DNA of 64,000 nucleotides from Bradyrhizobium sp. CB1717 (lineage in GTDB: Bacteria > Pseudomonadota > Alphaproteobacteria > Rhizobiales > Xanthobacteraceae), in NCBI RefSeq assembly GCF_029714325.1, contig NZ_CP121666.1:1178001-1242000 (forward strand), read 5' to 3'. This document shows positions 7,356 through 16,300 of the stretch, piece after piece; the stretch's first letter is position 1, and each line of letters starts with the position of its first letter. Position numbers and translations under genes: made by a program. The notes below the pieces were generated by a model, which was given only the letters and a program-made list of their open reading frames with translations, did not search any database and was not told where the DNA came from.

Positions 7356-10196
7356 CTATGATGTCTGCAGCAGGCTGTTGGCCGCCGTGATATCCGCGGT
7401 CTCCGAGCCCTCGGCGAAGCCTTCGAGCGCCGATTGAAGCAATAGCCTTGCTTCCTCGTGCCGGTCGCGTTCGACGAGGAATTCGGCAAGATCGATTGCC
7501 GCGCGCAGTTCCCAGGCTTTCGCGCCCTTGCTGCGGCTGAGCTCCAGCGATTGCATGAGGCAGGCCTCTGCGTCCTCGATCTGCGGCTCTGGCAAGTGCA
7601 AGCGGACCTTGGCCTTCATCCGCAGCAGCTCGGGCATGTAGAGATGATCGCCGCTTTGCTCGACGAGGCGGATCGCATCGTCGATCACGCGCACGCTTTG
7701 CTCGACCTGACCGAGTGCCAACAAGCCTTGAACCAGCGCGATGTTGAACGTCGTGGTGAGCAGCTCGTAACCGGCGTCGTGGAGCTCGCGCAGGCAGGCT
7801 CTTATCGTCTCGACGCCGCCGGCGGCGTCGCCGCGCCGGATCGCCAGCTCGCCTTTGACGCCCCGACCGACCGCGAGATAAGGCCCCATCGAGCGCGCCT
7901 CGGCATGCGCGATGAAGCGGTCGATGTTCTCTTCGGCATCGTCGAGCTCTCCGCTCCAGAGATCGATCGAGACCGTCCAGATCAGCGCGATGCAAAGCGT
8001 GATCGGATGGTCCATCTGCGCGGCCTCGGTGACCGTCTGCCGCGCCAACCGCCGCGCATCCGCGGTACGGCCCTGCAGCCACAGCTCCCGTGCCAGCGAG
8101 ATGCCGGCGCGGTTGCGGTGATCGAAGCCGTGGACCGTGCTGATCCGCTCCGTGCCCGGCCCCCGCCAGGCAGCCTCGAGCACGTTCAGCGCATCGCGGT
8201 GCTCGCCGGCCAGATGCAAGGAGACGCCGAGGAGTGAATGGGCGAGGGCGATGGATGCGGCATCGCCCAGCGTCTCGGCGACGTTGAGGCTCTGCCGCGC
8301 ATAACCAAGCGCGGCGTCGAACTGTCCCATCCGCTCGTGGAAGATATGCATCCGGCCGAGCAGCTGAAGCTGGTTCGGCGCGTCGCCGCGCGCCTGTGCG
8401 ATCGCAAGGCTTCTGCGCAGCGCGGACAGCGCCGCCTCGCTGCCGCCGCGCGTGAACATCAAGGTCAGGCCGAGGGCGGCCTGGATGTGCATTTCCTCGG
8501 CGCTGCCGCGCGAGGTTGGATCGATCGCCAGCAGCGCCCGTTCCGACCAGCGGCGGCATTCGATCAGCAGTGACATCGCGAGAAAGATCGGAGCTGCAGC
8601 GGCAGCCAGCGCTATACCGATGTTCGCATCGCCATTCGCGCCAAAACACCAGCCCAGAGCGGCGCGCACATTGTGAAGCGCGGAGAAATGGATGGCCCGT
8701 TCGTCGGCGCTCGGCACCGTCGCCCATGTCGTGCCGGCCTGCTCCAGCCATCGCCGGTAGTAGATCGCGTGGCGCGCCGAGAGTGCCGCGTCATCAGGCT
8801 CGACCTCGAACAGATAGGCGCGCGTCGTGTCGAGCAGACGGTAGCGCATCATGGCGCCGATCGGTCGCGGTGCGACCATCGACTTGGCGACGAGGCTGTC
8901 GATGGCATCGAACAGCCGGGCGCGATCGACGTGCGCGTCGGGCACGACCTCGAGCGCGGCGTCGAGGGTGAAATGGCCGGCGAAGACCGCGAGCCTGCGC
9001 AGTACGAGGCGCTCGGTGTCGGACAGCAGCCCGTAGCTCCAGTCCAGCGTCGCTTGCAAGGTCTTCTGCCGTGGCGGCGCGGTGCGCTGACCCTGCCAGA
9101 GCAGATTGAGGCGCTCGTCGAGCAGCGCCGCCGTCTGCTCCAGGCCGTAGGCCTCGACCCGTCCTGCAGCGAGCTCGATCGCCAGGGCCACGCCGTCGAG
9201 CTTGCGGCAGATGCCGGCGACGATCGCGGCATTGCCGTCGTCGAGCGCGATCTGCGCGCCGCCGGCAGTGGCCCGTTCGAGGAAGAGCTGAAGCGCCGGA
9301 TAGGTCTGCGCGGCCGCCGCAGTCAGTCCGGCACTGTCCGGCGGAACGGCGAGCGGCGCCAATCGATAGACCTGCTCGCCCTCGACACGCAGGGCTTCAC
9401 GGCTGGTTGCGAGGATATGGACATGCGGCGCGGCGTGGAAGATCTCCGCCGCGAGTGGCGCCGCCGTGGCAATGACGTGCTCGCAATTGTCCAGGATCAG
9501 CAGCATCCGTTTGTCGCGCAGATGCGCGAGCAGCGCGGGCAGGGGATCATCCGTCTCGGCCGGCAGGCCCAGCATCAACAGGATCGACGTGATCACGAGA
9601 TAGGGATCGCTCAGAGCGGCAAGATCGACGAAGTGTGCGGCGTCGGAGAAAGTTTCGAGCAGGTCGTGAGCGATCGCCACGGCAACGGCCGTCTTGCCGA
9701 CGCCGCCCGGGCCGGCGATCGTGACGAAGCGGGCGCTGATGAGCTTGTCCGAGATGGCGGCGACGGCATCGTCGCGTCCGACCATGCGTTGCAGCCGGTT
9801 CGGCAGCTTCACCGGCGGCAGCTCCATCCGCGATGACGGGCGCGGTTTCGCCGCAATCTGCGTTTGCGAGATCGGCGCCACGAAGCAATAGCCGCGGCCC
9901 GAGAGCGTGGTGATGTAGCGGGCGCCGTCCTTGCCGTCGCCGAGGGCTTTGCGAAGCGCCGCGATGTGAAAGCGTAAGTTCGCCTCCTCGACGGCCATGC
10001 CGGGCCAGACGCGCGCCATCAGGTCCCACTTGCTGATGGCCTCGTTCGGCCGCGACATCAGTGCGATCAGCGTATCGAAGCTCTTGGCGCCCATCGGCAG
10101 CGCGACGCCGTCGCGCATCACGAGCCTCTCATGTGGCCTCACGGTGAATGGCCCGAACGACAGTGTTGTTGCAGCGGGCGCGGCCGGATCAGTCAT
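7356..10196 (-). CDS. Large winged-helix / AAA-type ATPase / TPR transcriptional regulator
   Basis: This 946-residue regulator combines an OmpR-type winged-helix DNA-binding domain (about 12-107; ends TLSGRGYCFVAPI), an NTPase of the STAND/AAA class, and a long C-terminal array of helical TPR-like repeats. The P-loop is GPGGVGKTA (about 162-170) and the Walker B region is MLLILDNCEH. Such proteins bind DNA after nucleotide- and ligand-dependent changes sensed by the repeat region. The start MTDPAAPA was chosen because the winged helix begins about ten residues later; the 47 residues upstream are not domain-like. It is divergent from the Ohr, hydrolase, P460, SDR cluster and is its obvious candidate controller. 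The ligand is unknown. Confidence 0.88.
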   Translation of the reverse strand: MTDPAAPAATTLSFGPFTVRPHERLVMRDGVALPMGAKSFDTLIALMSRPNEAISKWDLMARVWPGMAVEEANLRFHIAALRKALGDGKDGARYITTLSGRGYCFVAPISQTQIAAKPRPSSRMELPPVKLPNRLQRMVGRDDAVAAISDKLISARFVTIAGPGGVGKTAVAVAIAHDLLETFSDAAHFVDLAALSDPYLVITSILLMLGLPAETDDPLPALLAHLRDKRMLLILDNCEHVIATAAPLAAEIFHAAPHVHILATSREALRVEGEQVYRLAPLAVPPDSAGLTAAAAQTYPALQLFLERATAGGAQIALDDGNAAIVAGICRKLDGVALAIELAAGRVEAYGLEQTAALLDERLNLLWQGQRTAPPRQKTLQATLDWSYGLLSDTERLVLRRLAVFAGHFTLDAALEVVPDAHVDRARLFDAIDSLVAKSMVAPRPIGAMMRYRLLDTTRAYLFEVEPDDAALSARHAIYYRRWLEQAGTTWATVPSADERAIHFSALHNVRAALGWCFGANGDANIGIALAAAAAPIFLAMSLLIECRRWSERALLAIDPTSRGSAEEMHIQAALGLTLMFTRGGSEAALSALRRSLAIAQARGDAPNQLQLLGRMHIFHERMGQFDAALGYARQSLNVAETLGDAASIALAHSLLGVSLHLAGEHRDALNVLEAAWRGPGTERISTVHGFDHRNRAGISLARELWLQGRTADARRLARQTVTEAAQMDHPITLCIALIWTVSIDLWSGELDDAEENIDRFIAHAEARSMGPYLAVGRGVKGELAIRRGDAAGGVETIRACLRELHDAGYELLTTTFNIALVQGLLALGQVEQSVRVIDDAIRLVEQSGDHLYMPELLRMKAKVRLHLPEPQIEDAEACLMQSLELSRSKGAKAWELRAAIDLAEFLVERDRHEEARLLLQSALEGFAEGSETADITAANSLLQTS

Positions 10197-10313
10197 CGCG
10201 GAATCTTGCTCATTTGGAAAACCGGATAACCAGCGGGCGCCGATCCGGCAAGACCGGCCTTGCATCGGCATCAGACCGCGTTTGCAGGCCTCCTGATCGG
10301 GTTCCCTGCCGGC

Positions 10314-10330
10314 CTCACAACTTCTCACAA
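10314..10330. promoter_or_regulatory. Direct repeat CTCACAA, 10-bp period, candidate operator
   Basis: CTCACAA occurs at 10314-10320 and again at 10324-10330, exactly one helical turn apart. It lies in the 196-bp divergent gap between the winged-helix regulator and the ohr-like gene. OmpR-type winged helices commonly bind tandem direct repeats with this spacing, so this may be the regulator's site. That link is inference. Confidence 0.45.
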
Positions 10331-10392
10331 GTCCCAACGGGTGTCCTGCGGGGGCGGCTGATAGTCAGTTGCGCGACGGCAAGGAGACTTTC

Positions 10393-10812
10393 ATGACGCA
10401 AGCGGCAAAGCTGCTCTACACGGCCAGGACCCGCACCAGCGGCGGGCGGCAGGACGGCCTGTCCCGCAGCTCCGATGGCCGCCTGGATGTCAAATTGTCA
10501 CCGCCGGGCGGTGACGGCATCGGCACCAATCCCGAGCAATTGTTCGCGGCCGGCTGGTCGGCATGTTTCGAAGGCGCGATGGAGATCGCCGCGCGCAAGC
10601 GAAAAATCGTGCTTCCGAGAAAAAGCGCGATCGATGCGGAAATCGATCTTCTTCTCGATGAGGGCACTTACGCCCTCCGGGCGCGCCTCAATGTCAGCCT
10701 GCCGGGCCTCGATCGCGAGGTCGCCCGCGACATCGTCGATGAGGCGCACGAGACCTGCCCCTACTCAAAGGCCGTCCGCGGCAACATCGACGTCGCGGTC
10801 GCACTGATCTGA
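10393..10812 (+). CDS. Organic hydroperoxide resistance protein, OsmC/Ohr family
   Basis: This 139-residue thiol peroxidase reduces organic hydroperoxides in the cytoplasm. The two catalytic cysteines are in GWSACFEGAM (Cys56) and HETCPYSKA (about Cys121), with the Ohr-type spacing. The N-terminal YTARTRTSGGRQDG strand and the substrate-loop region LSPPGGDGIGTNPEQLFAAG match the Ohr branch rather than classical OsmC. The ATG at 10393 follows AAGGAG at a good distance; the open frame starts at 10369 without such a site. No ohrR gene is adjacent. It is the first gene of a plus-strand cluster, 36 bp before the exported hydrolase. Confidence 0.92.
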   Translation: MTQAAKLLYTARTRTSGGRQDGLSRSSDGRLDVKLSPPGGDGIGTNPEQLFAAGWSACFEGAMEIAARKRKIVLPRKSAIDAEIDLLLDEGTYALRARLNVSLPGLDREVARDIVDEAHETCPYSKAVRGNIDVAVALI

Positions 10813-10848
10813 CCCATCATCACCAATCATCAACGAGGTAGCAACATC

Positions 10849-11877
10849 ATGAAGCAGCTCATCGACCAGCACCGCCGCAAGTTTCTTGGCGTCGCCGCGG
10901 GAAGCGTCGCTGTGGGTCTCGGCGTCCTCGACCTTGCCCGCGCGGAGACGGAAGCGCCGCGCACCGCCGCGTCGAATGCATCCTTCGGCCCGATCAAGCA
11001 GATCGAGGCCGGTGTCCTCAATGTTGGCTATGCCGAGGCAGGTCCGTCGAACGGTCCGGTGGCGATCCTGCTGCACGGCTGGCCCTACGACATCCACGCC
11101 TTCGTCGATGTCGCGCCGATCCTGGCGAAGGCCGGCTATCGCGTGATCATCCCGTATTTGCGCGGCTACGGCACGACGCAGTTCCTCTCCCGCGAAACGC
11201 CGCGCAATGGCGAGCCGGCCGCGATGGCCGCCGACATCATCGCGCTGATGGACAAGCTCGACATCAAGAAGGCGGTCGTTGCCGGCTTCGACTGGGGCGC
11301 GCGCACCGCCGACATCATCGCCGCACTGTGGCCGGATCGCTGCCGCGCGCTGGTGTCGGTCAGCGGCTATCTGATCTCCAGCCAGGCCGCCGGCGCCGCC
11401 CCATTGCCGCCATCGGCCGAGCTGCAATGGTGGTACCAGTTCTATTTCGCGACCGAGCGCGGCCGCGCCGGCTACGAGAAGCACACGCACGATTTCGCAA
11501 AGCTGATCTGGAAGCTGGCCTCGCCGCAATGGAAGTTCGACGACGCCACCTTCAATCGCAGCGCGGCGGCGCTGGGCAACCGGGATCATGTCGCGATCAC
11601 GATCCACAATTACCGCTGGCGGCTTGGGCTTGCCCAGGGCGAGGCGAAGTATGAGGAGCTCGAAAAGAAGCTCGCGGCAGCTCCCGTCATCGGCGTGCCG
11701 ACGATCACGATGGAAGGCGACGCCAACGGCGCGCCGCATCCCGATCCGAGCGCCTATGCCAAGAAATTCTCCGGCCGCTACGACTTTCGCCTGATCACAG
11801 GCGGCATCGGTCACAATCTTCCGCAAGAGGCACCGCAGGCCTTTGCCAAGGCAATCATCGACGCCGACGGCGCCTGA
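10849..11877 (+). CDS. Tat-exported alpha/beta hydrolase, epoxide-hydrolase-like
   Basis: This 342-residue hydrolase has a twin-arginine signal (HRRKFLGVAA, residues 8-17, then a hydrophobic stretch to ARAE), so the mature enzyme is periplasmic and folds before export. HGWP at 76-79 forms the oxyanion hole. The nucleophile is Asp148 in AGFDWGA, which points to epoxide or halide hydrolysis rather than esterase activity. Asp291 and His322 (GGIGHN) are likely to complete the triad. Epoxide hydrolases with Asp nucleophiles usually act on hydrophobic epoxides. The gene follows the Ohr-like gene closely, and both may deal with products of lipid oxidation. Confidence 0.88.
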   Translation: MKQLIDQHRRKFLGVAAGSVAVGLGVLDLARAETEAPRTAASNASFGPIKQIEAGVLNVGYAEAGPSNGPVAILLHGWPYDIHAFVDVAPILAKAGYRVIIPYLRGYGTTQFLSRETPRNGEPAAMAADIIALMDKLDIKKAVVAGFDWGARTADIIAALWPDRCRALVSVSGYLISSQAAGAAPLPPSAELQWWYQFYFATERGRAGYEKHTHDFAKLIWKLASPQWKFDDATFNRSAAALGNRDHVAITIHNYRWRLGLAQGEAKYEELEKKLAAAPVIGVPTITMEGDANGAPHPDPSAYAKKFSGRYDFRLITGGIGHNLPQEAPQAFAKAIIDADGA

Positions 11878-11890
11878 GGATTTTTTCAGT

Positions 11891-11919
11891 TCCTCGGTCC
11901 AGCGCAGCTGGACCGAGGA
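11891..11919. terminator. Strong hairpin after the hydrolase gene
   Basis: Perfect 13-bp arms (11891-11903 and 11907-11919) close a GCA loop, starting 14 bases after the hydrolase stop codon. No T run follows on the plus strand, so it may be an mRNA stabiliser or a partial terminator between hydrolase and cytochrome P460. Confidence 0.6.
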
Positions 11920-11949
11920 TGTGTCGCGAGCCCAGCTTGAAGAAACGTC

Positions 11950-12513
11950 ATGACATCTATCGAATCTGAAAAGAAAAAGCGGACCTATGCGACGGCTATC
12001 ACGCTGGCTGTGCTGTTTCTCGTCGTTCTCCTGACTTCTATGCCCTATTTGGTCTCAATCGCTCTTGCCGAAGGACCGGCACAAGGCAACACGGCAGACG
12101 CCTCGCCGATCTTCGGCGTCACGATTCCACAGGGCTACAAGCAGTGGGAGCTGATCGCGCCGGCCGAGGAGGCGGCGCCGCTCGACGAGCTTCGCGCCGT
12201 CCTCGGCAACCAGACCGCAATCGAGGCCTATCAGGCCGGCAAGCTGCCGTTCCCGGACGGCACCATTCTGGTCAAGCGTGCCTGGAAGCGGAAACAGTCA
12301 CCGGAATTCGCATCCGCGACGATTCCCGGCGCCGCGACCACGGTCCAGGTGATGGTCAAGGATTCCAAAAAATACGCCTCGACCGGCGGCTGGGGTTTTG
12401 GCCGGTTCATCAACGGCAAGCCGGTCGACGAAGCCCAGCACCGCACCTGCTTCGCCTGCCACGAAGCCCGCGCCAAGAGCCGCGATTATGTCTTCACGCG
12501 GCTCGCGCCGTGA
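11950..12513 (+). CDS. Cytochrome P460 family protein
   Basis: The product is a 187-residue c-type heme protein. An N-terminal hydrophobic segment (about 15-40) anchors or exports it, and the mature part is periplasmic. The heme motif CFACH (Cys167, Cys170, His171) lies close to the C-terminus, as in cytochrome P460 proteins. Family features include FPDGTILVKRAW near residue 101 and GGWGFGRF at about 146. Characterised P460s oxidise hydroxylamine or bind NO, and cytochrome c'-beta members bind NO. Whether this one is catalytic depends on the Lys-heme cross-link, which cannot be seen here. It lies 72 bp after the hydrolase gene. Confidence 0.88.
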   Translation: MTSIESEKKKRTYATAITLAVLFLVVLLTSMPYLVSIALAEGPAQGNTADASPIFGVTIPQGYKQWELIAPAEEAAPLDELRAVLGNQTAIEAYQAGKLPFPDGTILVKRAWKRKQSPEFASATIPGAATTVQVMVKDSKKYASTGGWGFGRFINGKPVDEAQHRTCFACHEARAKSRDYVFTRLAP

Positions 12514-12531
12514 GACCATATGGAGGCTAGC

Positions 12532-13353
12532 TTGAAGACCTGGTTCATCAGCGGCAGCTCTCGCGGGCTTGGCCGCGCCATCACGGAAGCGGCGCTCGCC
12601 GCGGGCGACCAGGTGGTTGCCACGGCGCGGGCGCTCGAGCCGCTTGAACTGTTGCAGGCGCGTTTCGGCGAAAGGCTGCGGCTCGCGACCCTCGACGTCA
12701 CCGATGAGGCCGCGGCGCAGGCGGCCATCGGACTTGCCGTGACGACATTCGGCGGCCTCGATGTGGTCGTGAACAACGCCGGCTATAGTGACCTCGGATC
12801 GGTCGAGGACACGAGCCTGGATTCGTTCCGGCGGCAGATCGAAGCCAATTTGATGGGCACCATCATCGTCACCAAGGCGGCGATTCCGGTGCTGCGCCGG
12901 CAGCGCCGTGGTCACATCATGCAAGTCTCGTCCGTCGGCGGCCGGATCGGTGCCCCGGCGCGCGCGGCCTATTCGGCCGCGAAATGGGGAATCGAGGGCT
13001 TTTCGGAGTCGCTGGCGCGCGAGATGGCGCTGATCGGCGTGCATGTGACAGTCGTCGAGCCCGGCGGCTTCCGGACCGGTTTTGCCCAGGCCGCGCATGC
13101 GACCGGCGAAGGGCGTCCGGAGTACGATGCCGTCGTCGGCGCTGCCGTCAGGATGCAACGCGACTATGACGGCCGCCAGCCGGGTGATCCGGCCAAGGCC
13201 GCGGCCGTGGTTCTGAAGCTCGCCGACATGGATCGTCCACCCTTGCGGATTGCGCTCGGCAGCGACGCCGTCAACGCCATCGCCGCGACGGACAGGCTCC
13301 GCCTCGAAGAACTGGAGAAGTGGCGCGTGCTCGGCGTATCGACGGACTACTGA
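12532..13353 (+). CDS. Short-chain dehydrogenase/reductase, probable TTG start
   Basis: This NAD(P)-dependent SDR has the cofactor motif SGSSRGLG near its start, NNAG at about 81-84, and the catalytic Ser with Tyr147-x3-Lys151 in AYSAAKWG. The substrate is unknown. An ATG at 12520 opens the frame, but GGAGG at 12522-12526 sits 5 bases before TTG 12532. Starting there gives MKTWFISGSSRGLG, the normal SDR beginning. I therefore place the start at TTG (273 residues). It is the last gene of the ohr-to-P460 cluster and converges on the hybrid kinase gene with only a 13-bp gap. Confidence 0.88.
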   Translation: MKTWFISGSSRGLGRAITEAALAAGDQVVATARALEPLELLQARFGERLRLATLDVTDEAAAQAAIGLAVTTFGGLDVVVNNAGYSDLGSVEDTSLDSFRRQIEANLMGTIIVTKAAIPVLRRQRRGHIMQVSSVGGRIGAPARAAYSAAKWGIEGFSESLAREMALIGVHVTVVEPGGFRTGFAQAAHATGEGRPEYDAVVGAAVRMQRDYDGRQPGDPAKAAAVVLKLADMDRPPLRIALGSDAVNAIAATDRLRLEELEKWRVLGVSTDY

Positions 13354-13366
13354 CGAGCGGCGTATC

Positions 13367-16300
13367 TCACTCCGCCGCCACCATCTGCTGCGTGCGCCAC
13401 TGGCCGAGCAGGGCGCGGAGCGAAGCCGGCTTCACCGGCTTGTTGAGCACCGCGATTTTCTCCTCGCGCGCGGCCTGTTGCACGGCGGGGCTGCGGTCGG
13501 CGGTGATCAGGATCGCGGGAATGGTGTCGCCGAAGCGGCGGCGGATGTCGCGGATCGCGGCGATGCCGTTGCCGCGGTCGAGGTGATAGTCGACGAGCAG
13601 GCCGGTGACGCGCTTGCCGGCAGCCTCGATCGCGGCGATCGCGGCCTCGGGATCGGCAACCGCGATCACCTCGGCGTCCCAGGCCTTCAGCAGCGTGCGC
13701 ATGCCGTCGAGGATCGCGGCATCGTTCTCGATGCAGACGATCAGCGCGCCCGCGATCGGCGTGCGGGCCAGCGGCGTGGCGCTGGTGACGGCGGCGGTGA
13801 GGGTGATCGCTTTGGCCGTCGGCACCGTCACCGAGAAGACCGAGCCGCCGCCGACATTGGAGTCGATGGCGATGCTGTGGTTGAGCACGCGCGCCAGCCG
13901 TTCGACGATCGACAGCCCGAGACCGAGGCCGCGCGCGATCCGCGCGCCTTGCTCCAGGCGGTGGAATTCCTTGAAGATCTCGCCGCGCTTGACCGGCGGG
14001 ATGCCGACGCCGGTGTCGTAGACGCAGATCTTGAGCGAGGCGCCCTGGCGGCGGCAGCCGACCAGCACGCGGCCGCGCGGGGTGTATTTGATCGCGTTGG
14101 AAATCAGGTTCTGGAGCAGGCGCCGCAGCAAGAGTCGATCCGACTGCACCGGCAGCGAGCAGGGCACGAAGGCGAGGTCGAGGCCCTTGGCGCGCGCGAT
14201 CGGCGCGAACTCGATCTCCAGCGAGCGCATCAGGTCGGCCATCTTGAAGCTCGAGATCGAGGTCGCCATCGCGCCGGCATCCAGCCGGGAGATGTCGAGC
14301 AGCGCGCCGAGGATCTCCTCGATGGCCTGGAGCGACTCGTCGATGTTCTCGACCAGCCGCGTCTCCTCGCCATTGTGCTGGCGCTCGACCAGGCTGGTGA
14401 CGTAGAGCCGGGCCGCGTTCAGCGGCTGCAGAATGTCGTGGCTCGCAGCGGCGAGGAAGCGCGTCTTGGAGATGCTGGCATCTTCCGCCGTGCTCTTGGC
14501 CAGCGCGAGTTCCGAGTTCAGCCGGGTCAGCTCCTCGGTGCGATCGCGCACGCGCTTTTCCAGCGTCGCATTGGCGCGCTCGAGCGCTTCGGCCGCCTCG
14601 AAGGTCGGCGTGACGTCTGTGAAGGTGATGACGAAGCCGCCGCCGGGCATGCGGTTGGTGAGCACCTCGATCACCATGTGGCGTTCCGGCAGTCGCTCGA
14701 GATAGGGCTCGCTGTCGGTGGTGTAGGCCACGAGCCGCTGCTCGATCATCGCTTCCCGGTCGGCCTCATTGTCCGGATCGCTCACACCCATGAATTCCAG
14801 GATTTCCCGCAAGGGCGTGCCGAACTGAATGAAATGCGGAGGAACATTGAGGAGATCGCCGAACTGCCGGTTGGAGCAGATCAGCTGCAGGTCGGCGTCG
14901 AACACCGCGATGCCCTGCCGGACATGATTGAGCGCGGTCTGGAGGATCTCGCGGTTGAAATGCAGCGCCGCGTGGGAATCGTCGAGCAGTTTTAGCGCGG
15001 CTTTAGCGGAGACGGTGCGCTTGCGCAGCAGCAGCGACATCACGAGGCGCGAGGAGGCCGCGCCGATCGACGAGGCGATCAGGTGCTCGGCGTGCTGCAA
15101 CAGCTCGAAATCGGCGGGTGCCCCGGGCTCGAGCCGCACATTGCGCCGCGCAGAGAAGGCTTCGAAGGAATGCCGGGCGCGGTCGGGCCCGAGATACTGC
15201 GCCACCGTGGTCTGGATGTCCTGCACCGTGACGGTGGTGCGCCAGCGGCGGAAATTCGGAGCGATCGGGGCGAGCGTGTTGGGTACGAACAGATCGGCCT
15301 GCACCAGCTCGATGGAGGATGGCCGCCGCGCCAGGGAGAGCAGCACATAGGTGAGGATGTTGAGCGACAGCGACCAGATCACGCCGTGCATCAGCGGCGG
15401 CAGGTCGGCGCCGAACAGCGCCTGCGGCCGCAGCGCCTCGATTCCGAACGGACCATGCTGGAGCAGCAGGATGCCCGTCGTCGAGGAATCCATGAAGCTC
15501 GGTATGAACAGCGTGTAGAGCCACACCGCAAAACCCACCAGCATGCCGCCGATCGCGCCACGTGCGGTCGCGCGCCGCCACAACAGCCCGCCGAAGAAGC
15601 TCGGCGCGAGCTGGGCGATGGCGGCAAAGGAGAGCAGGCCGATCGCGACGAGCTGGGTGTTGCCGAGCGCGCGATAGTAGAAATAGGCCATCACCATGAT
15701 GGCGAAGATCGCGAGCCGGCGCGAGCGCAGCAGGAAGTCGCTGAAATCGGCGCCTCCGGTGCGTCCCTCCGGCCGCCGCTGCAGCACCAGCGGCACCACG
15801 AGGTCGTTCGACACCATGATCGAGAGCGCGACGCATTCGACGATCACCATCGCGGTCGCCGCCGACAGGCCGCCCACGAAGACCGCGACGCTGAGCAGAT
15901 CCGCGCCACCCTCCATCGGCAGCGCCAGCACGTACATGTCAGGGTCGGCCGCGCCGAACGGGAAGGTGACGAGGCCGGCGAGCGCGATCGGGATCACGAA
16001 CAGATTGATGGCGACGAGGTAGAGCGGGAACAGCCAGCGTGCGCGACCGACCTCGGCATCGCTGGAATTCTCCACTACGCTGACGTGGAACTGGCGCGGC
16101 AGCAGCATGACCGCGCACAGCGACAGTAGCGTCATGGTCAGGAAGTTACCGATCGACGGCGAATAGTTGATCGTGCGCACCGCCTCCGGCGTCTTCATCG
16201 CGCGCTCGATGAGTTCGTGCGGCGAGAACATCCAGAAGGTGACGAAGATGCCGGCGGCGAGGAAGGCGACCAGCTTGACGATGGATTCGGTCGCCACCGC

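Noticed and set aside
13250..16129. Long plus-strand frames (about 580 and 350 codons)
   Set aside because: They lie antisense to the hybrid kinase, whose domains are intact. Their sequence is low-complexity Ala/Arg/Asp and matches no family.
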